Source of the DNA: JAVJSU01 sp040219275
GTDB taxonomy: Bacteria; Chloroflexota; Anaerolineae; Aggregatilineales; Phototrophicaceae
Assembly: GCA_040219275.1 (NCBI GenBank)
Contig: JAVJSU010000038.1
Span: forward strand, 310,001-374,000
Direction: 5' to 3'
DNA length: 64,000 nt
Shown: in pieces, positions 1-9,390 of the stretch
Numbering within the stretch: position 1 is the stretch's first letter
Layout: each line of letters starts with the position of its first letter
Position numbers and translations under genes: made by a program
The notes under the pieces: model-generated
What the model was told of the DNA's origin: nothing
The model's input: the letters and a program-made list of their open reading frames with translations, nothing else
The model's database searches: none

Positions 1-886
1 ATTTATCTCTAATAGCCCCCCGATGTCCCAATCCAGTAGTTTCAACGTAAAAACTATTTTGCCAAACGTCAGCAATCATCCGGCTACTTTGTACCGGAAT
101 GACCTCATCCTCCACATCATGGATCAATAAGCCTGGCATTGATAAATCCGACACGGCTTCTAACACATCACATTGACCTAAAGGCATCCCAATACGCCCT
201 GCGATCTTCCATAAAACGCGTGACATCACCTCGTCGGGCACATCCATCAGACAATCAAAAATATCAATGTGTTGCAAGATGTGTTGCATCGGTGACACAA
301 GAATTAACCGATCCACACTGATAGATTTATTACGCTTCAAGGAGAGTGCAGTCGCCGCGCCGCCAAAAGAATTGCCGATAATGGCATGGATAGGTGCGTA
401 TTGCTCTACTGCATCGCGTACAGCATCCCCGAAATCCACCATGTTTGAATACAATTGCGGTGATTGTCCATGACCGGGCGCATCAAATGCCATCACTTTA
501 AAACCGGCATCCAATAATGGTTTTACAACTGGCAACATATGCCCCAGATGACTTTCCCAACCGTGCACCAGCAAAATGGTTTTGCTCCCATCACCCCATT
601 CGTATCCCTTTAGCTTGCACAAGTTATGATAAATCGTGATTGGGCGTGCTCCCGCAGGTAATTTGCGAGTATAGGTAATCGGTTTACGACGTGGGCGTAA
701 AAATAAGAATAGAAGCAATTCAGTGGCAAGTCGCGGATTTATCCGGCAAAGCGCGTGAATTACGCTACGCAGAGCGATCATGCGCCGATTAAGCACAAAA
801 TTTGCTAGCGAACCGGATGCTGTAGGGTTACCCGCACCCAAATTTCCAAATGTTGGCAGTTCATAATTCAATATTTCTTTATTCAT
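1..886 (-). CDS. Alpha/beta hydrolase, C-terminus cut by window edge
   Basis: About 295 residues are visible and the frame runs off the left edge, so the end is missing. The translation shows an alpha/beta hydrolase fold: an oxyanion-hole region LLVHGWESH, the nucleophile elbow GNSFGGAA (catalytic Ser), a late acid in HDVEDEVIP and a His in GLGHRG. That gives a complete Ser-Asp-His triad. The ATG at 886 is preceded by GGGAGAG about 10 bases upstream. There is no signal peptide, so it is probably cytoplasmic; the substrate cannot be told from sequence. The next gene on the same strand ends 257 bases upstream, so it may have its own promoter. Confidence 0.85.
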   Translation of the reverse strand, partial: MNKEILNYELPTFGNLGAGNPTASGSLANFVLNRRMIALRSVIHALCRINPRLATELLLFLFLRPRRKPITYTRKLPAGARPITIYHNLCKLKGYEWGDGSKTILLVHGWESHLGHMLPVVKPLLDAGFKVMAFDAPGHGQSPQLYSNMVDFGDAVRDAVEQYAPIHAIIGNSFGGAATALSLKRNKSISVDRLILVSPMQHILQHIDIFDCLMDVPDEVMSRVLWKIAGRIGMPLGQCDVLEAVSDLSMPGLLIHDVEDEVIPVQSSRMIADVWQNSFYVETTGLGHRGAIRDK

Positions 887-1143
887 CACTACGCTCTCCC
901 TGATTGACTCGGTTGTGCCATCAGTGGGGCGCACACAATACCAACGCCAACCCACTACAGAGGGGCGGACGATAGCTCAACAAACTCACGCTGACAGGTC
1001 ATAGGTGGTGGAGTTGCGTGCATTCTGATGTGCGTGTTCCCTGATGAACACATTATGCAGAGCATAGAGGATGAACGTGTGAGAAAGCGTGTGAGTGGAA
1101 TTTAAGGTTCGTCCACGACTTTATCTCACTTCGGCTTGAACAT

Positions 1144-4100
1144 TTATACTGCGATATCGTCCAACAGTCGATCAAGCTGTGTGAAGATGTCTTCAATTTC
1201 AAAGGACTTTTCGCGAACGAAGTCAGGCAAATCCAGCGCCATGATGTTTCTTGGCAACGTTTTGCCGGAGAGCGCCGTGTAGCGTTCATAATAAACATAA
1301 GTACCGTCTTTGGCATACAGGTCTTCGTAGAATTGCATCGCCTGTTGTTGTGCATGGGTGTTGGTGGGGTCGGTTTGCCAGATGTTGTAATAGATATAGG
1401 CATGATCGGCTGGCTGTGTACTCGTGTCGATCAACGCAGACAGGTCTTGTACAGCCTCCGATAATGTAATTTCTCCCAGTTTCTGGAGCGCCATCAGTTC
1501 AAAAATAGAAGCGTGGAGGATCGTATCCTGACGTTGAATTTCACGCGCGATGTCTAAAGCCTCACGGCTTTCTTTCAACGCATCAGCATAGCGTTCCAGA
1601 CCGAAAAGACGGTTTGCCTCCTGCACATGAAAAGCGGCAACTTCATAGCGAAGATTTATTGTTTGCCCTAAAGTGATGGCCTGTGATGAAAACTGTTTTG
1701 CTTCCTCATATATCATCTGGTCAATATAAATTGAAGCGATTTCCCCTAGCGAAATGGCAATACTTCGCAGATTGTGCATTTTCAAATTCAGCGATAAGGC
1801 ATAATTTGTACACAGGAGCGCCTGCTCGAAATCTCCTTGATAGCGACAAATGATCGCCAGATTGTTTAATACGGTGGCAACTCCGGTTAGATCACCCAAT
1901 TCATAATCTGTGGTAAGTTGCTGACAGAAACATGACCATGACTGTTCATAATCGCCCTGACGGGCATAATTAACACCAATATTGCCGATGATTTTGCCAA
2001 TTCGCCCACGTTGATCAAGTTGACGGGCGATTTTTAAGGCGTGCTCAAGATTAATTCCCGCATTTTCTAGGTCACCCATCTGGCTATATATCGTGCCGAG
2101 ACTGCCATGTGCCGCGCCAATGCCTTGAATATCATCATTTTCGATAGCGACTTTGAGGGCGGCGGTTTGATACTCAAGTGCGCGGTCATAGTCTGCCTGT
2201 CGCCAGTAAATGGAGCCAATCCCGCCCAGCACGCGATTGAGTTGCTGGAAATCTTCCAGATGGGTGAAAATTTCCTCTGCGCGGAGATGACGCTCCAACG
2301 CTTCCGGGAAATAGCCACGATTGCGGTCAATTTGCCCCAGAACCAGAAGGCTTGATCCCTGTAAGCCTAAGAAGTCGTGGGATTCAGCCAACCGTAGCGC
2401 ACGATAAGCGATTTCTTCCGACGCATCCCAGTCACCCAACGAGAATAACACGGTAGCCAATTTCACCAGCAGTTCAGCTTGTCGCTGAGGGTCTTTCGTA
2501 ATTTCAATCGCACGTTCCAGATAAATTCTGGCATCTTTATTAGAAAACAAATCCGCCGCTTGCTCGCCCGCCAGACCGATATAATGGGCTTCCTGTTCGC
2601 TATTGCCTGCCGCCCGCCAATGATAGGCAACCTGTGCCGGTGGCGCACCCATTTCTGCCAATTTGGTTGCGGAACGCTGATGCAAGCGTTCACGCCGGAT
2701 GGCATTAATCTGGCGCATCACCGTTTCACGGATCAACTCATGCTGAAAGGCAAAATGCGTCGGCGATTCGTCTTCTAGTGCACGGAGCAAGCGCCAGCGC
2801 AAACCGGCATCCAGCGCACCGAACACGTCATCTTCACTGCGCCCGCTCACACTTTGTACCGTCTCGGATGAAATTGGCAGGCTGATGACCGCCAGCGCGT
2901 CAATCACCTGCCGTTCGTTTTCCGGTAAGCGTTGTAATCGGCGCAGAACAAGGTCGTTTAAGCTCTGAGGAATCGGTAAATTTCCATTGCTGAAATTGAC
3001 CTCATCGCGGGAAAGCTCATGGAGTACTTCCGTCAGATAGAGGGGATTACCACCTGTGATGTCTAGTAGGCGTTGTTCATGTTGTGACGGATCAATCTGA
3101 TCGCTATTCCAGTGTGTGCGGATAAATTCGCCAATTGCATGGCTGTCCAGTGGCTTCAGGCTAACTGCGGTAAAGTATTCCGTGCGAGAAAGATCGTGAA
3201 TAATTGTCGGTAGGGCTGGATTTTCTTCTGCTTCTTCGCTACGGAACGCGCCGAACATCAGCACAGGTGCGGTCTGCTGGTCACGGATGCGCCCCGCTAC
3301 AAATTGGAACAGCCGCAAGCTGGTTTCATCCGCCCATTGCAAATCATCCAGAAACAACACAATCGGCGCGTTGGCTTGTAGGTAGGTCAGCAAATGAACC
3401 ACCGCCATAAATAAATGCACCTCGTTGAAATCATGCGTGGCGGATTTCGCAGGCGTGCGTTTGCGCCGGAGTGCCATTGACGGGACTAAATGTGCGAGTT
3501 GATCGTACCAGAACGGGTCAATTTGGATGGGTGTATCGTCCGGTACATGCTGAACCCATGTGTCCAGCAATTGCACCCACGGCTGATAGGGCGTGTTTTT
3601 GGAGGACTCATAACATTGTCCGATGAGCAGATGATGCTCCGGCAGGACGCGGGTAAATTCGGTTATCAGCCGTGTTTTGCCGCCACCTGCCTCAGCATCG
3701 ACAAGTACAACGCCAACGCCGTCCTGTAGCGCCTGTTGCCATGTGTCACCCAGTTGATCGAGCGCATCATCCCGCCCGATGAAATCCGCCCTGCCCGCAG
3801 TATTCGATGGGATTTGCAGTTGAGGCGTGAGCGGACGTTCCGGCAAAATCGTGGGCGGCGTGAGCGCACCGCTAAGAATATCCTGATGAAGCTGAATAAT
3901 TTCTTCACCCGGTTCGACGGCAAGTTCTTTTTGCAAGACATCGCGGCATTGCTCATATTGCTTGAGCGCGTTCTCCCGTTGATTAATCCGCGCATACAGC
4001 CACATGAGGCGCGCATGGGCTGATTCTAGCAATAGGTTATTTTGTAGCAGGATTTGCGCCCAGCGGATTGCCTCAAGGTAACTGCCCTGTTGTATCAACT

Positions 4101-4650
4101 GCTCAACAAGCGCAGTCAAACCGCGTTCGTAGAATTGTGTATAGCGCGTCCGTTCTGCCAATTGCCAGATGGAAAATTCCGGCGCATCCGGCAGATTTAA
4201 GCCACTCAAAAACTCTGCCCGATACAGCATAACTGCGTTCAGCAATGTCTCGAAGTCAATATTTGTTAAGTCTGTTTCATTGATAACCTGCTGAAATTGC
4301 AGACTATCTATCGTTACTAGCGCGGTATTTACCCCCACCACCTGATTATCTACATGTAAGAGGTCTTTGTGAATCAAGCGGCGGATGCGGCTTAAATGCC
4401 AGCGCAATGATCCGGCGGGGTCATCAGTTTCCTGACAAAATATATTGTAGAGGGTTTCACGGTTATATTTTTTGGGAGAAGCCACAAGATAGGCGAGTAG
4501 AGCGCGTGTTTTACGGCTTAACGAGGCTTGAAGAACCTGGCCGTTGATCTTAATTTCAAAAGTTCCTAAGAGATAAATTTCCACCTGCATCTCTTGCGCA
4601 ACATTACTTTCCATAATACCAACCATATGAAAGGAATCATCTATTTGCAA
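1144..4650 (-). CDS. SARP/BTAD-type transcriptional regulator with AAA ATPase and TPR domains
   Basis: A 1,168-residue regulator of the AfsR/MalT-like kind. An N-terminal winged-helix DNA-binding domain (about 20-115, starting VEIYLLGTFEIKING) is followed by a bacterial transcriptional activator (BTAD) helical domain (about 120-280). Next is an AAA/STAND-type ATPase (about 300-550) with Walker A EAGGGKTR and Walker B VLFLDDLQWAD, then an array of TPR repeats (about 690-1060). Proteins of this type sense a ligand or partner through the TPRs and switch on nearby or distant operons. The open frame begins with TTG at 4650, but ATGs at 4626, 4614 and 4590 are also possible; the 4590 start, just before the winged helix, matches the usual family length best. 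No clear ribosome site decides it. The target is unknown. Confidence 0.88.
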   Translation of the reverse strand: MQIDDSFHMVGIMESNVAQEMQVEIYLLGTFEIKINGQVLQASLSRKTRALLAYLVASPKKYNRETLYNIFCQETDDPAGSLRWHLSRIRRLIHKDLLHVDNQVVGVNTALVTIDSLQFQQVINETDLTNIDFETLLNAVMLYRAEFLSGLNLPDAPEFSIWQLAERTRYTQFYERGLTALVEQLIQQGSYLEAIRWAQILLQNNLLLESAHARLMWLYARINQRENALKQYEQCRDVLQKELAVEPGEEIIQLHQDILSGALTPPTILPERPLTPQLQIPSNTAGRADFIGRDDALDQLGDTWQQALQDGVGVVLVDAEAGGGKTRLITEFTRVLPEHHLLIGQCYESSKNTPYQPWVQLLDTWVQHVPDDTPIQIDPFWYDQLAHLVPSMALRRKRTPAKSATHDFNEVHLFMAVVHLLTYLQANAPIVLFLDDLQWADETSLRLFQFVAGRIRDQQTAPVLMFGAFRSEEAEENPALPTIIHDLSRTEYFTAVSLKPLDSHAIGEFIRTHWNSDQIDPSQHEQRLLDITGGNPLYLTEVLHELSRDEVNFSNGNLPIPQSLNDLVLRRLQRLPENERQVIDALAVISLPISSETVQSVSGRSEDDVFGALDAGLRWRLLRALEDESPTHFAFQHELIRETVMRQINAIRRERLHQRSATKLAEMGAPPAQVAYHWRAAGNSEQEAHYIGLAGEQAADLFSNKDARIYLERAIEITKDPQRQAELLVKLATVLFSLGDWDASEEIAYRALRLAESHDFLGLQGSSLLVLGQIDRNRGYFPEALERHLRAEEIFTHLEDFQQLNRVLGGIGSIYWRQADYDRALEYQTAALKVAIENDDIQGIGAAHGSLGTIYSQMGDLENAGINLEHALKIARQLDQRGRIGKIIGNIGVNYARQGDYEQSWSCFCQQLTTDYELGDLTGVATVLNNLAIICRYQGDFEQALLCTNYALSLNLKMHNLRSIAISLGEIASIYIDQMIYEEAKQFSSQAITLGQTINLRYEVAAFHVQEANRLFGLERYADALKESREALDIAREIQRQDTILHASIFELMALQKLGEITLSEAVQDLSALIDTSTQPADHAYIYYNIWQTDPTNTHAQQQAMQFYEDLYAKDGTYVYYERYTALSGKTLPRNIMALDLPDFVREKSFEIEDIFTQLDRLLDDIAV

Positions 4651-4724
4651 GTTTAGTGCATCGTATTTACGACTCGCTTAAAACCGATTGGTATAAGCAC
4701 CCCAAGCCAGCACAATTGATTAAA

Positions 4725-4733
4725 ATTATATCA
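4725..4733 (-). promoter_or_regulatory. Extended -10 promoter of the SARP regulator
   Basis: Reading the minus strand, TGATATAAT (a TG-extended -10 with a perfect TATAAT) lies about 75 bases before the regulator's reading frame. No good -35 hexamer sits at 17 bases, which fits an activator-dependent promoter. The direct repeat at 4758-4785 lies just upstream. Confidence 0.55.
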
Positions 4734-4757
4734 GCAACAGAAAATTTTGCGTATTTG

Positions 4758-4785
4758 CGGGTATGTATACACGGGTATGTATACA
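4758..4785. promoter_or_regulatory. Perfect 14-bp tandem direct repeat, candidate regulator-binding site
   Basis: The 14-base unit CGGGTATGTATACA occurs twice with no gap, and each copy carries the palindrome TGTATACA. It lies directly upstream of the promoter of the SARP-type regulator. SARP proteins are known to bind short direct repeats next to the -35 region, so autoregulation is a reasonable inference. Confidence 0.55.
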
Positions 4786-4831
4786 GATGTAGTTACAACG
4801 CTGTGTGGTTAGGCGGGGTTGAATTCACTCA

Positions 4832-4879
4832 TAAAAAAAGCCAGCCTTTCTAGCAACAAATTAGGAAGGCTGGCTTTCA
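4832..4879 (-). terminator. Rho-independent terminator of the thrombospondin-repeat gene
   Basis: On the minus strand, AAAGCCAGCCTTCC pairs with GAAAGGCTGGCTTT and is followed by a run of seven T. It lies about 30 bases after the stop codon of the secreted calcium-repeat protein. Confidence 0.85.
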
Positions 4880-4909
4880 GTATTTTTGCTTGGTGTTTAC
4901 AGCAACACG

Positions 4910-7645
4910 TTACACATCGTCCGCAGGGTCGAATGGGTTACGTCCGGCTCCAATTTCTGATGCGTCCGGCTCACCGCCATTGTCGTCGTCATCGTCACAG
5001 ACATCACCTTGCCCATCACCGTCGAAGTTCTCTTGTCCACCATTCGCAATCAGCGGGCAATTGTCGCCTCCATCATTCACGCCGTCATTGTCATCGTCGG
5101 GGTCGCAGGCATCGCCCTGTCCGTCACCATCATTATTTTCCTGTCCCCCATTTGCCACGAATTGGCAATTGTCGCCACCATCGTTCACGCCGTCATTGTC
5201 GTCGTCAGGGTCACAGGCATCGCCCTGCGCGTCGCCGTCATTATTTTCCTGTCCGCCATTTGCCACGAATTGACAATTGTCGCCGCCATCATTCACGCCG
5301 TCGTTGTCGTCGTCAGGGTCACAGGCATCGCCCTGCGCGTCACCATCATTATTTTCCTGTCCAGGATTTGCCACGAATTGACAATTGTCGCCACCATCAT
5401 TCAGACCGTCATTGTCGTCGTCGGGATCACAGGCATCACCCTGCGCGTCACCATCATTATTGGCTTGCGTCGGATTGGCTGTGATCGGGCAATTATCGGC
5501 ACCATCCAACGCGCCGTCATTATCATCGTCAGGGTCACACGGGTCACCTATGCCGTCAGATTCATTATCCGCTTGTCCGGGATTAGCAATGAACTGACAA
5601 TTATCGGGTGCGGCATCCAATACGCCGTCGTTGTCATCATCAGGGTCACAGGCATCACCCTGCGCGTCGCCATCATTATTCTGCTGTCCGCCATTAGCGA
5701 TGAATTGGCAGTTATCCGCGCCGTCCAACACGGTGTCGTTGTCGTCATCAGGATCACACACATCACCTTGCGCGTCGCCATCATTATTGGCTTGATCGGT
5801 GTTGGCGTTTAGGGGGCAATTGTCGGTATTGTCCTGCACGGTATCGGCATCTGTATCCGGATTAAACGGATTTGTACCGAAAGTCAAGATTTCCTGTCCG
5901 TCGGTTAAGCCGTCACCATCCGCATCCGGATTCAGCGCGGGTGTGCCGTACGTCAAGATTTCCTGTCCGTCGGTTAAGCCATCACCATCGGTATCCGGAT
6001 TATTCGGGAGCGTGCCATGCAGGTTGGCTTCCTGCCAATTACTTAAGCCGTCACCATCATCATCTTCAAAGAAGTTGGGGTCATTCCCGTTACGGATTTC
6101 ATCCCCATCATGTTCACCGTCACCATCAGTATCGACATTGCGCGGGCTTGTTAAATAGACGAATACCTCATCATAGTCATTCAAGCCATCACGATCAGTA
6201 TCCGGTTCAACCGGAATTGTGCCGTAGGTGTTGACCTCCGCACCGTCGTTAAGACCATCACCGTCGGTGTCATACAAGGCGGGATTACTGCCGTACCCGT
6301 TAACTTCATCCCCATCACGTAAGCCGTCGCCGTCGCTATCAACGCCGAAGATGTCCGTTCCATAGACGTAGACTTCATAATAATCACCGATGCCGTCGCC
6401 ATCAGAATCAATGGTACGATCATCAAAATCATCACAGGCATCGCCGATACCGTCAAAATCTTCGTCACCCTGCCCACGATTACGCACTGTCGGGCAATTG
6501 TCATTGAGATTATTAACGCGATCTCCGTCAACATCAATATCACAGGCATCGCCCAAACCATCACCATCCAGATCAGATTGATCGGCATTATAGGCGGTGG
6601 GGCAATTGTCTACCCCGTTGGCAATACGGTCAAAATCTTCGTCTGCATCACAGGGATTACCAATACCATCAATATCACGATCTTCCTGACCGGGATTTTG
6701 CGTGGTCGGGCAATTATCGTAGGCGTTGGTGATGCCATCTTCATCCACATCGGCTTGTTCGCCACTACGCGCACGCATCTGCTCAAAGATAAGCGCAAAT
6801 TGTGAGTTCGTATTGCGATTCGCGTCGCTGAGTGTGTTGGGTATACTCCAATTGCATGTCCCTGCATTCAGACAGATAAAGCTCCCCTGTCCAGCGTTCA
6901 CTTCCAGCCCGTCGCCGATGACAGCCGGATTGCTATAGGCACTCAGGCGCATCCAGGCAAGCGGATCAATATTGCTGGCACTTGCTGAGGTATTCGGAGT
7001 GTTCCCGCCGCCGAGATTTGGCAAAGCGGTCAGTTGCACGGTCTGCAACAAAATCGTTTCGCTAAAGCGCACATCTTCACCGTTGATGGTCATATCTACG
7101 GTGGTGTTATCCGGCGGATCAAGAATCACGCCATCCAGCGCACCACCACAATCCGCTTCGGACATTTCAGTGCTGAAATCAAACGCGGCAAAATCACGCG
7201 CAGTCGCGGGCGAGATGTTTTCTATCCGGCTATTGCCCACCAGAATCACCGCGATATACGGCGCATCAGCGGGATCATCTATGCTGTCCGCAGGCGTATC
7301 AAGGGGGATGGTGAGCGCCGCCATGCCCCACAGATCATTTTCAGGGTCAAACGTGTTGGTTTGTAGAGCGTCGATCAAATTAATATCGACCAGATCGCCG
7401 GGGGTGTTAAAGGTGATGTCTGTTGTTTCTACATTGTCTGCAAAGTTGAGTTCGACATCCTCATAACCATAACATGCCAGCCCACCAGTCATGCTGGAAC
7501 AGCTTTCTGCGGTTTGTTCGATGATCGTCGCCACTAACACCGCGCAGGTGTCGTTCTCAGCATCGGACGAATCCGATTGTGCGGAGGCAACGGACACACT
7601 ACTCAACACCAATAATACGAGCAGTATGAGGATTCGGTTACGCAT
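4910..7645 (-). CDS. Secreted thrombospondin type 3 / calcium-binding repeat protein
   Basis: A 911-residue exported protein. The chosen ATG at 7645 has AAAGGA 7-8 bases upstream and is followed at once by a signal peptide (basic MRNR, then a Leu/Val-rich core, cleavage after SVASAQ). The longer frame starting at 7741 would bury this signal. The first 300 residues form an unassigned Cys-containing domain. After that come Asp-rich repeats: EF-like units such as DTDGDGLTDGQE spaced about 20 residues apart, then eight 36-residue thrombospondin type 3 units built around DNCxxxAN and DGDxxGDxCDPDDDND. Such repeats bind many Ca2+ ions and make stiff extracellular stalks. No cell-wall sorting motif or C-terminal membrane segment is visible, so it is probably released or held by another protein. 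Confidence 0.9.
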   Translation of the reverse strand: MRNRILILLVLLVLSSVSVASAQSDSSDAENDTCAVLVATIIEQTAESCSSMTGGLACYGYEDVELNFADNVETTDITFNTPGDLVDINLIDALQTNTFDPENDLWGMAALTIPLDTPADSIDDPADAPYIAVILVGNSRIENISPATARDFAAFDFSTEMSEADCGGALDGVILDPPDNTTVDMTINGEDVRFSETILLQTVQLTALPNLGGGNTPNTSASASNIDPLAWMRLSAYSNPAVIGDGLEVNAGQGSFICLNAGTCNWSIPNTLSDANRNTNSQFALIFEQMRARSGEQADVDEDGITNAYDNCPTTQNPGQEDRDIDGIGNPCDADEDFDRIANGVDNCPTAYNADQSDLDGDGLGDACDIDVDGDRVNNLNDNCPTVRNRGQGDEDFDGIGDACDDFDDRTIDSDGDGIGDYYEVYVYGTDIFGVDSDGDGLRDGDEVNGYGSNPALYDTDGDGLNDGAEVNTYGTIPVEPDTDRDGLNDYDEVFVYLTSPRNVDTDGDGEHDGDEIRNGNDPNFFEDDDGDGLSNWQEANLHGTLPNNPDTDGDGLTDGQEILTYGTPALNPDADGDGLTDGQEILTFGTNPFNPDTDADTVQDNTDNCPLNANTDQANNDGDAQGDVCDPDDDNDTVLDGADNCQFIANGGQQNNDGDAQGDACDPDDDNDGVLDAAPDNCQFIANPGQADNESDGIGDPCDPDDDNDGALDGADNCPITANPTQANNDGDAQGDACDPDDDNDGLNDGGDNCQFVANPGQENNDGDAQGDACDPDDDNDGVNDGGDNCQFVANGGQENNDGDAQGDACDPDDDNDGVNDGGDNCQFVANGGQENNDGDGQGDACDPDDDNDGVNDGGDNCPLIANGGQENFDGDGQGDVCDDDDDNGGEPDASEIGAGRNPFDPADDV
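4958..5824 (-). repeat. Eight tandem 108-bp repeats coding for 36-aa TSP3 units
   Basis: Eight consecutive 108-base units encode DNCxFxANxGQxNNDGDxxGDxCDPDDDNDGxxDGx. One unit near the upstream side carries one extra codon. The units nearest the 3' end of the gene are almost identical in DNA, which points to recent duplication or gene conversion; those further upstream have diverged. Confidence 0.88.
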
Positions 7646-7954
7646 ACAATAATCCTTTACAAATATTTGAGGTGTAATTGATTGCATTACACGGTAATAA
7701 CCTGTTAAAAATTCAGCTTGTCGGGCTAGTATGTCACCCAAATGTTAATGAAATGATATATTTGTTTCAAAATTATAATACATTTCATTCGGTTTGCACG
7801 AGTCCTTATTCCAAAAATTTACATAACAAACAACGGATTAATGCTTCGTAACGTTTGTAACAGGTTTGTTAACTTGAAAATTGGTCTAGTATTGATCTTG
7901 TCGGGACTTTTGAGACTTCTTAGGATAGAGTGATCGTATACAAAGGGGCATAAC
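7646..7954. other. Divergent intergenic region
   Basis: A 309-base AT-rich gap between the minus-strand calcium-repeat gene and the plus-strand acetyltransferase. It should hold promoters for both. A fair candidate for the plus strand is TTGTCG-17-TAGGAT (7898-7926). I see no RNA gene or longer reading frame with support. Confidence 0.5.
7898..7926 (+). promoter_or_regulatory. Candidate promoter of the acetyltransferase gene
   Basis: TTGTCG and TAGGAT are separated by exactly 17 bases and end about 28 bases before the start codon. Each hexamer matches the sigma-70 consensus at four of six positions, so this is only a candidate. Confidence 0.35.
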
Positions 7955-8431
7955 ATGACCGATACCATTCGCATTCGACGCGCAAATTATGATGATGCGG
8001 GCTTGATTGCCGACCAGCGTTATCTGATGTTTAAGGATATGGATCCAGAAAGTGACGCAACCGCCCTGCAATCCATGCGCGATGTCGCGTTCGTCTGGAC
8101 GCAAAAAATGCTTGAGCAAGGAGTGTATCTGGGCTGGTTTCTAGTGGATGAAGCCACGGAGCAGGTGGTTGGCGGTGCGGGGATGTGGTTATTGGATTGG
8201 TGTCCTAATCCGGATGATTTAATCGCCAATCACGGATACATCATCAACGTCTATGTAATACCAGCGTATCGCAGACGCGGTTTAGCGAAGCGCCTGATGA
8301 CGACGATTCTCAATTATTGTCAGCATCATCAAATCACGTTAGTTAGTTTGCACTCCAGCCCGATGGGTAGAACGCTCTATGAATCGCTAGGCTTTAACGC
8401 CACCAATGAAATGCAGATCGAGCTGACCTGA
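7955..8431 (+). CDS. GNAT-family N-acetyltransferase
   Basis: A 158-residue cytoplasmic protein of normal length for a single GNAT domain. The acetyl-CoA-binding motif A is clear at about 100-118, VYVIPAYRRRGLAKRL, where the RRRGLA loop holds the pyrophosphate. It is followed by the motif B helix and a YESLGF segment near the C-terminus, typical of GNATs. The ATG at 7955 is preceded by AAGGGG about 7 bases upstream. A sugar kinase follows after 47 bases on the same strand, so the two may be cotranscribed. The acceptor substrate (small molecule or protein) cannot be told. Confidence 0.88.
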   Translation: MTDTIRIRRANYDDAGLIADQRYLMFKDMDPESDATALQSMRDVAFVWTQKMLEQGVYLGWFLVDEATEQVVGGAGMWLLDWCPNPDDLIANHGYIINVYVIPAYRRRGLAKRLMTTILNYCQHHQITLVSLHSSPMGRTLYESLGFNATNEMQIELT

Positions 8432-8478
8432 TCGGGTTACGTGCTAGAAGCCTTTGAGCATCCAGGAGAATAGCATCC

Positions 8479-9390
8479 ATGACGAACATTCTTGTCTCCG
8501 GTTTGATTAACATTGAAACAACGCTCAAAGTGGATGGCTTCCCGTATACCTATGCACCGGTGCGCTATCCATTTTTCGGCGTGAATACGACGGTATCGGG
8601 TGTGGGCTACAACATCACCAAAGCATTAACCATCCTCGGCGATTCGGTGCAATTCCTGTCACTTATCGGCGATGATTCTGCTGGTCAATTGGTGCGCTCC
8701 GCATTAAGCACGATTCAGGTAGATGATTCAGGGGTGTTATCTCAGCTAGAAAATACCTGTCAATCAGTCATTCTTTATGATCCGGATGGCAGGCGCTCCA
8801 TCAACACGGACTTAAAGGACATTCAGGAGCAAACCTACCCTGTCGAAAGTTTTGAACAGGCATTGTCTAAAACCTCGCTGGCGGTGCTGTGTAATATCAA
8901 TTTCAGCCGTCCAATGCTGGCGAAAGCGCATCAAGCCGGCGTGCCGATTGCGACGGATGTCCACGCGATTAGCGATATACACGATGCCTATAACAGCGAT
9001 TTTATGCACTATGCGACTGTGATGTTTCAAAGTCATGAACATTTGCCCGATACACCCGAAGCATGGGTGCGGCAAATATGGGCGCAATATGGCACACCGA
9101 TTATGGTGATCGGCTTGGGCGGAGAAGGCGCGTTATTAGCAATCCGCAAAGACAACTTCATCGAACGCGTTCCGGCAGTGAAAACACGTGACATTGTCAG
9201 CACTATCGGCGCGGGCGATTCTTTATTTTCGGCGTTCATCCACACGTATGCCCGAACCAACGACCCTTATCTGGCGATCAAAAAGGCGGTGGTGTTCGCC
9301 TCATATAAAATCGGCGTGGCGGGCGCGGCAGATGGATTCCTCACGTCAGAAGAACTCGACGCGTGGATGACGAAGCTCCAAAATGCCTAG
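8479..9390 (+). CDS. PfkB-family carbohydrate/nucleoside kinase
   Basis: A 303-residue kinase of the ribokinase/PfkB fold, which phosphorylates a sugar or nucleoside with ATP. The signature STIGAGDSLFSAF (about 238-250) contains the anion hole and the catalytic Asp. The N-terminal Gly-rich sugar-binding region with GVGYNITKALTILG is also present. The start ATG at 8479 has AGGAGA about 9 bases upstream. The gene ends convergently with recD2, and the two stop codons share the palindrome CTAG. The exact substrate is not predictable; ribose, fructose, adenosine and pseudouridine kinases all share this layout. Confidence 0.88.
   Translation: MTNILVSGLINIETTLKVDGFPYTYAPVRYPFFGVNTTVSGVGYNITKALTILGDSVQFLSLIGDDSAGQLVRSALSTIQVDDSGVLSQLENTCQSVILYDPDGRRSINTDLKDIQEQTYPVESFEQALSKTSLAVLCNINFSRPMLAKAHQAGVPIATDVHAISDIHDAYNSDFMHYATVMFQSHEHLPDTPEAWVRQIWAQYGTPIMVIGLGGEGALLAIRKDNFIERVPAVKTRDIVSTIGAGDSLFSAFIHTYARTNDPYLAIKKAVVFASYKIGVAGAADGFLTSEELDAWMTKLQNA

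Noticed and set aside
5009..5812. Long open frame of 267 codons on the plus strand opposite the TSP3 repeats
   Set aside because: It is the mirror of GAC/GAT-rich repeats, giving Val/Ile repeats with no start signal; the minus-strand gene has signal peptide, ribosome site and terminator.
4958..5824. CRISPR array
   Set aside because: The 108-bp units are continuous coding repeats with no unique spacers.
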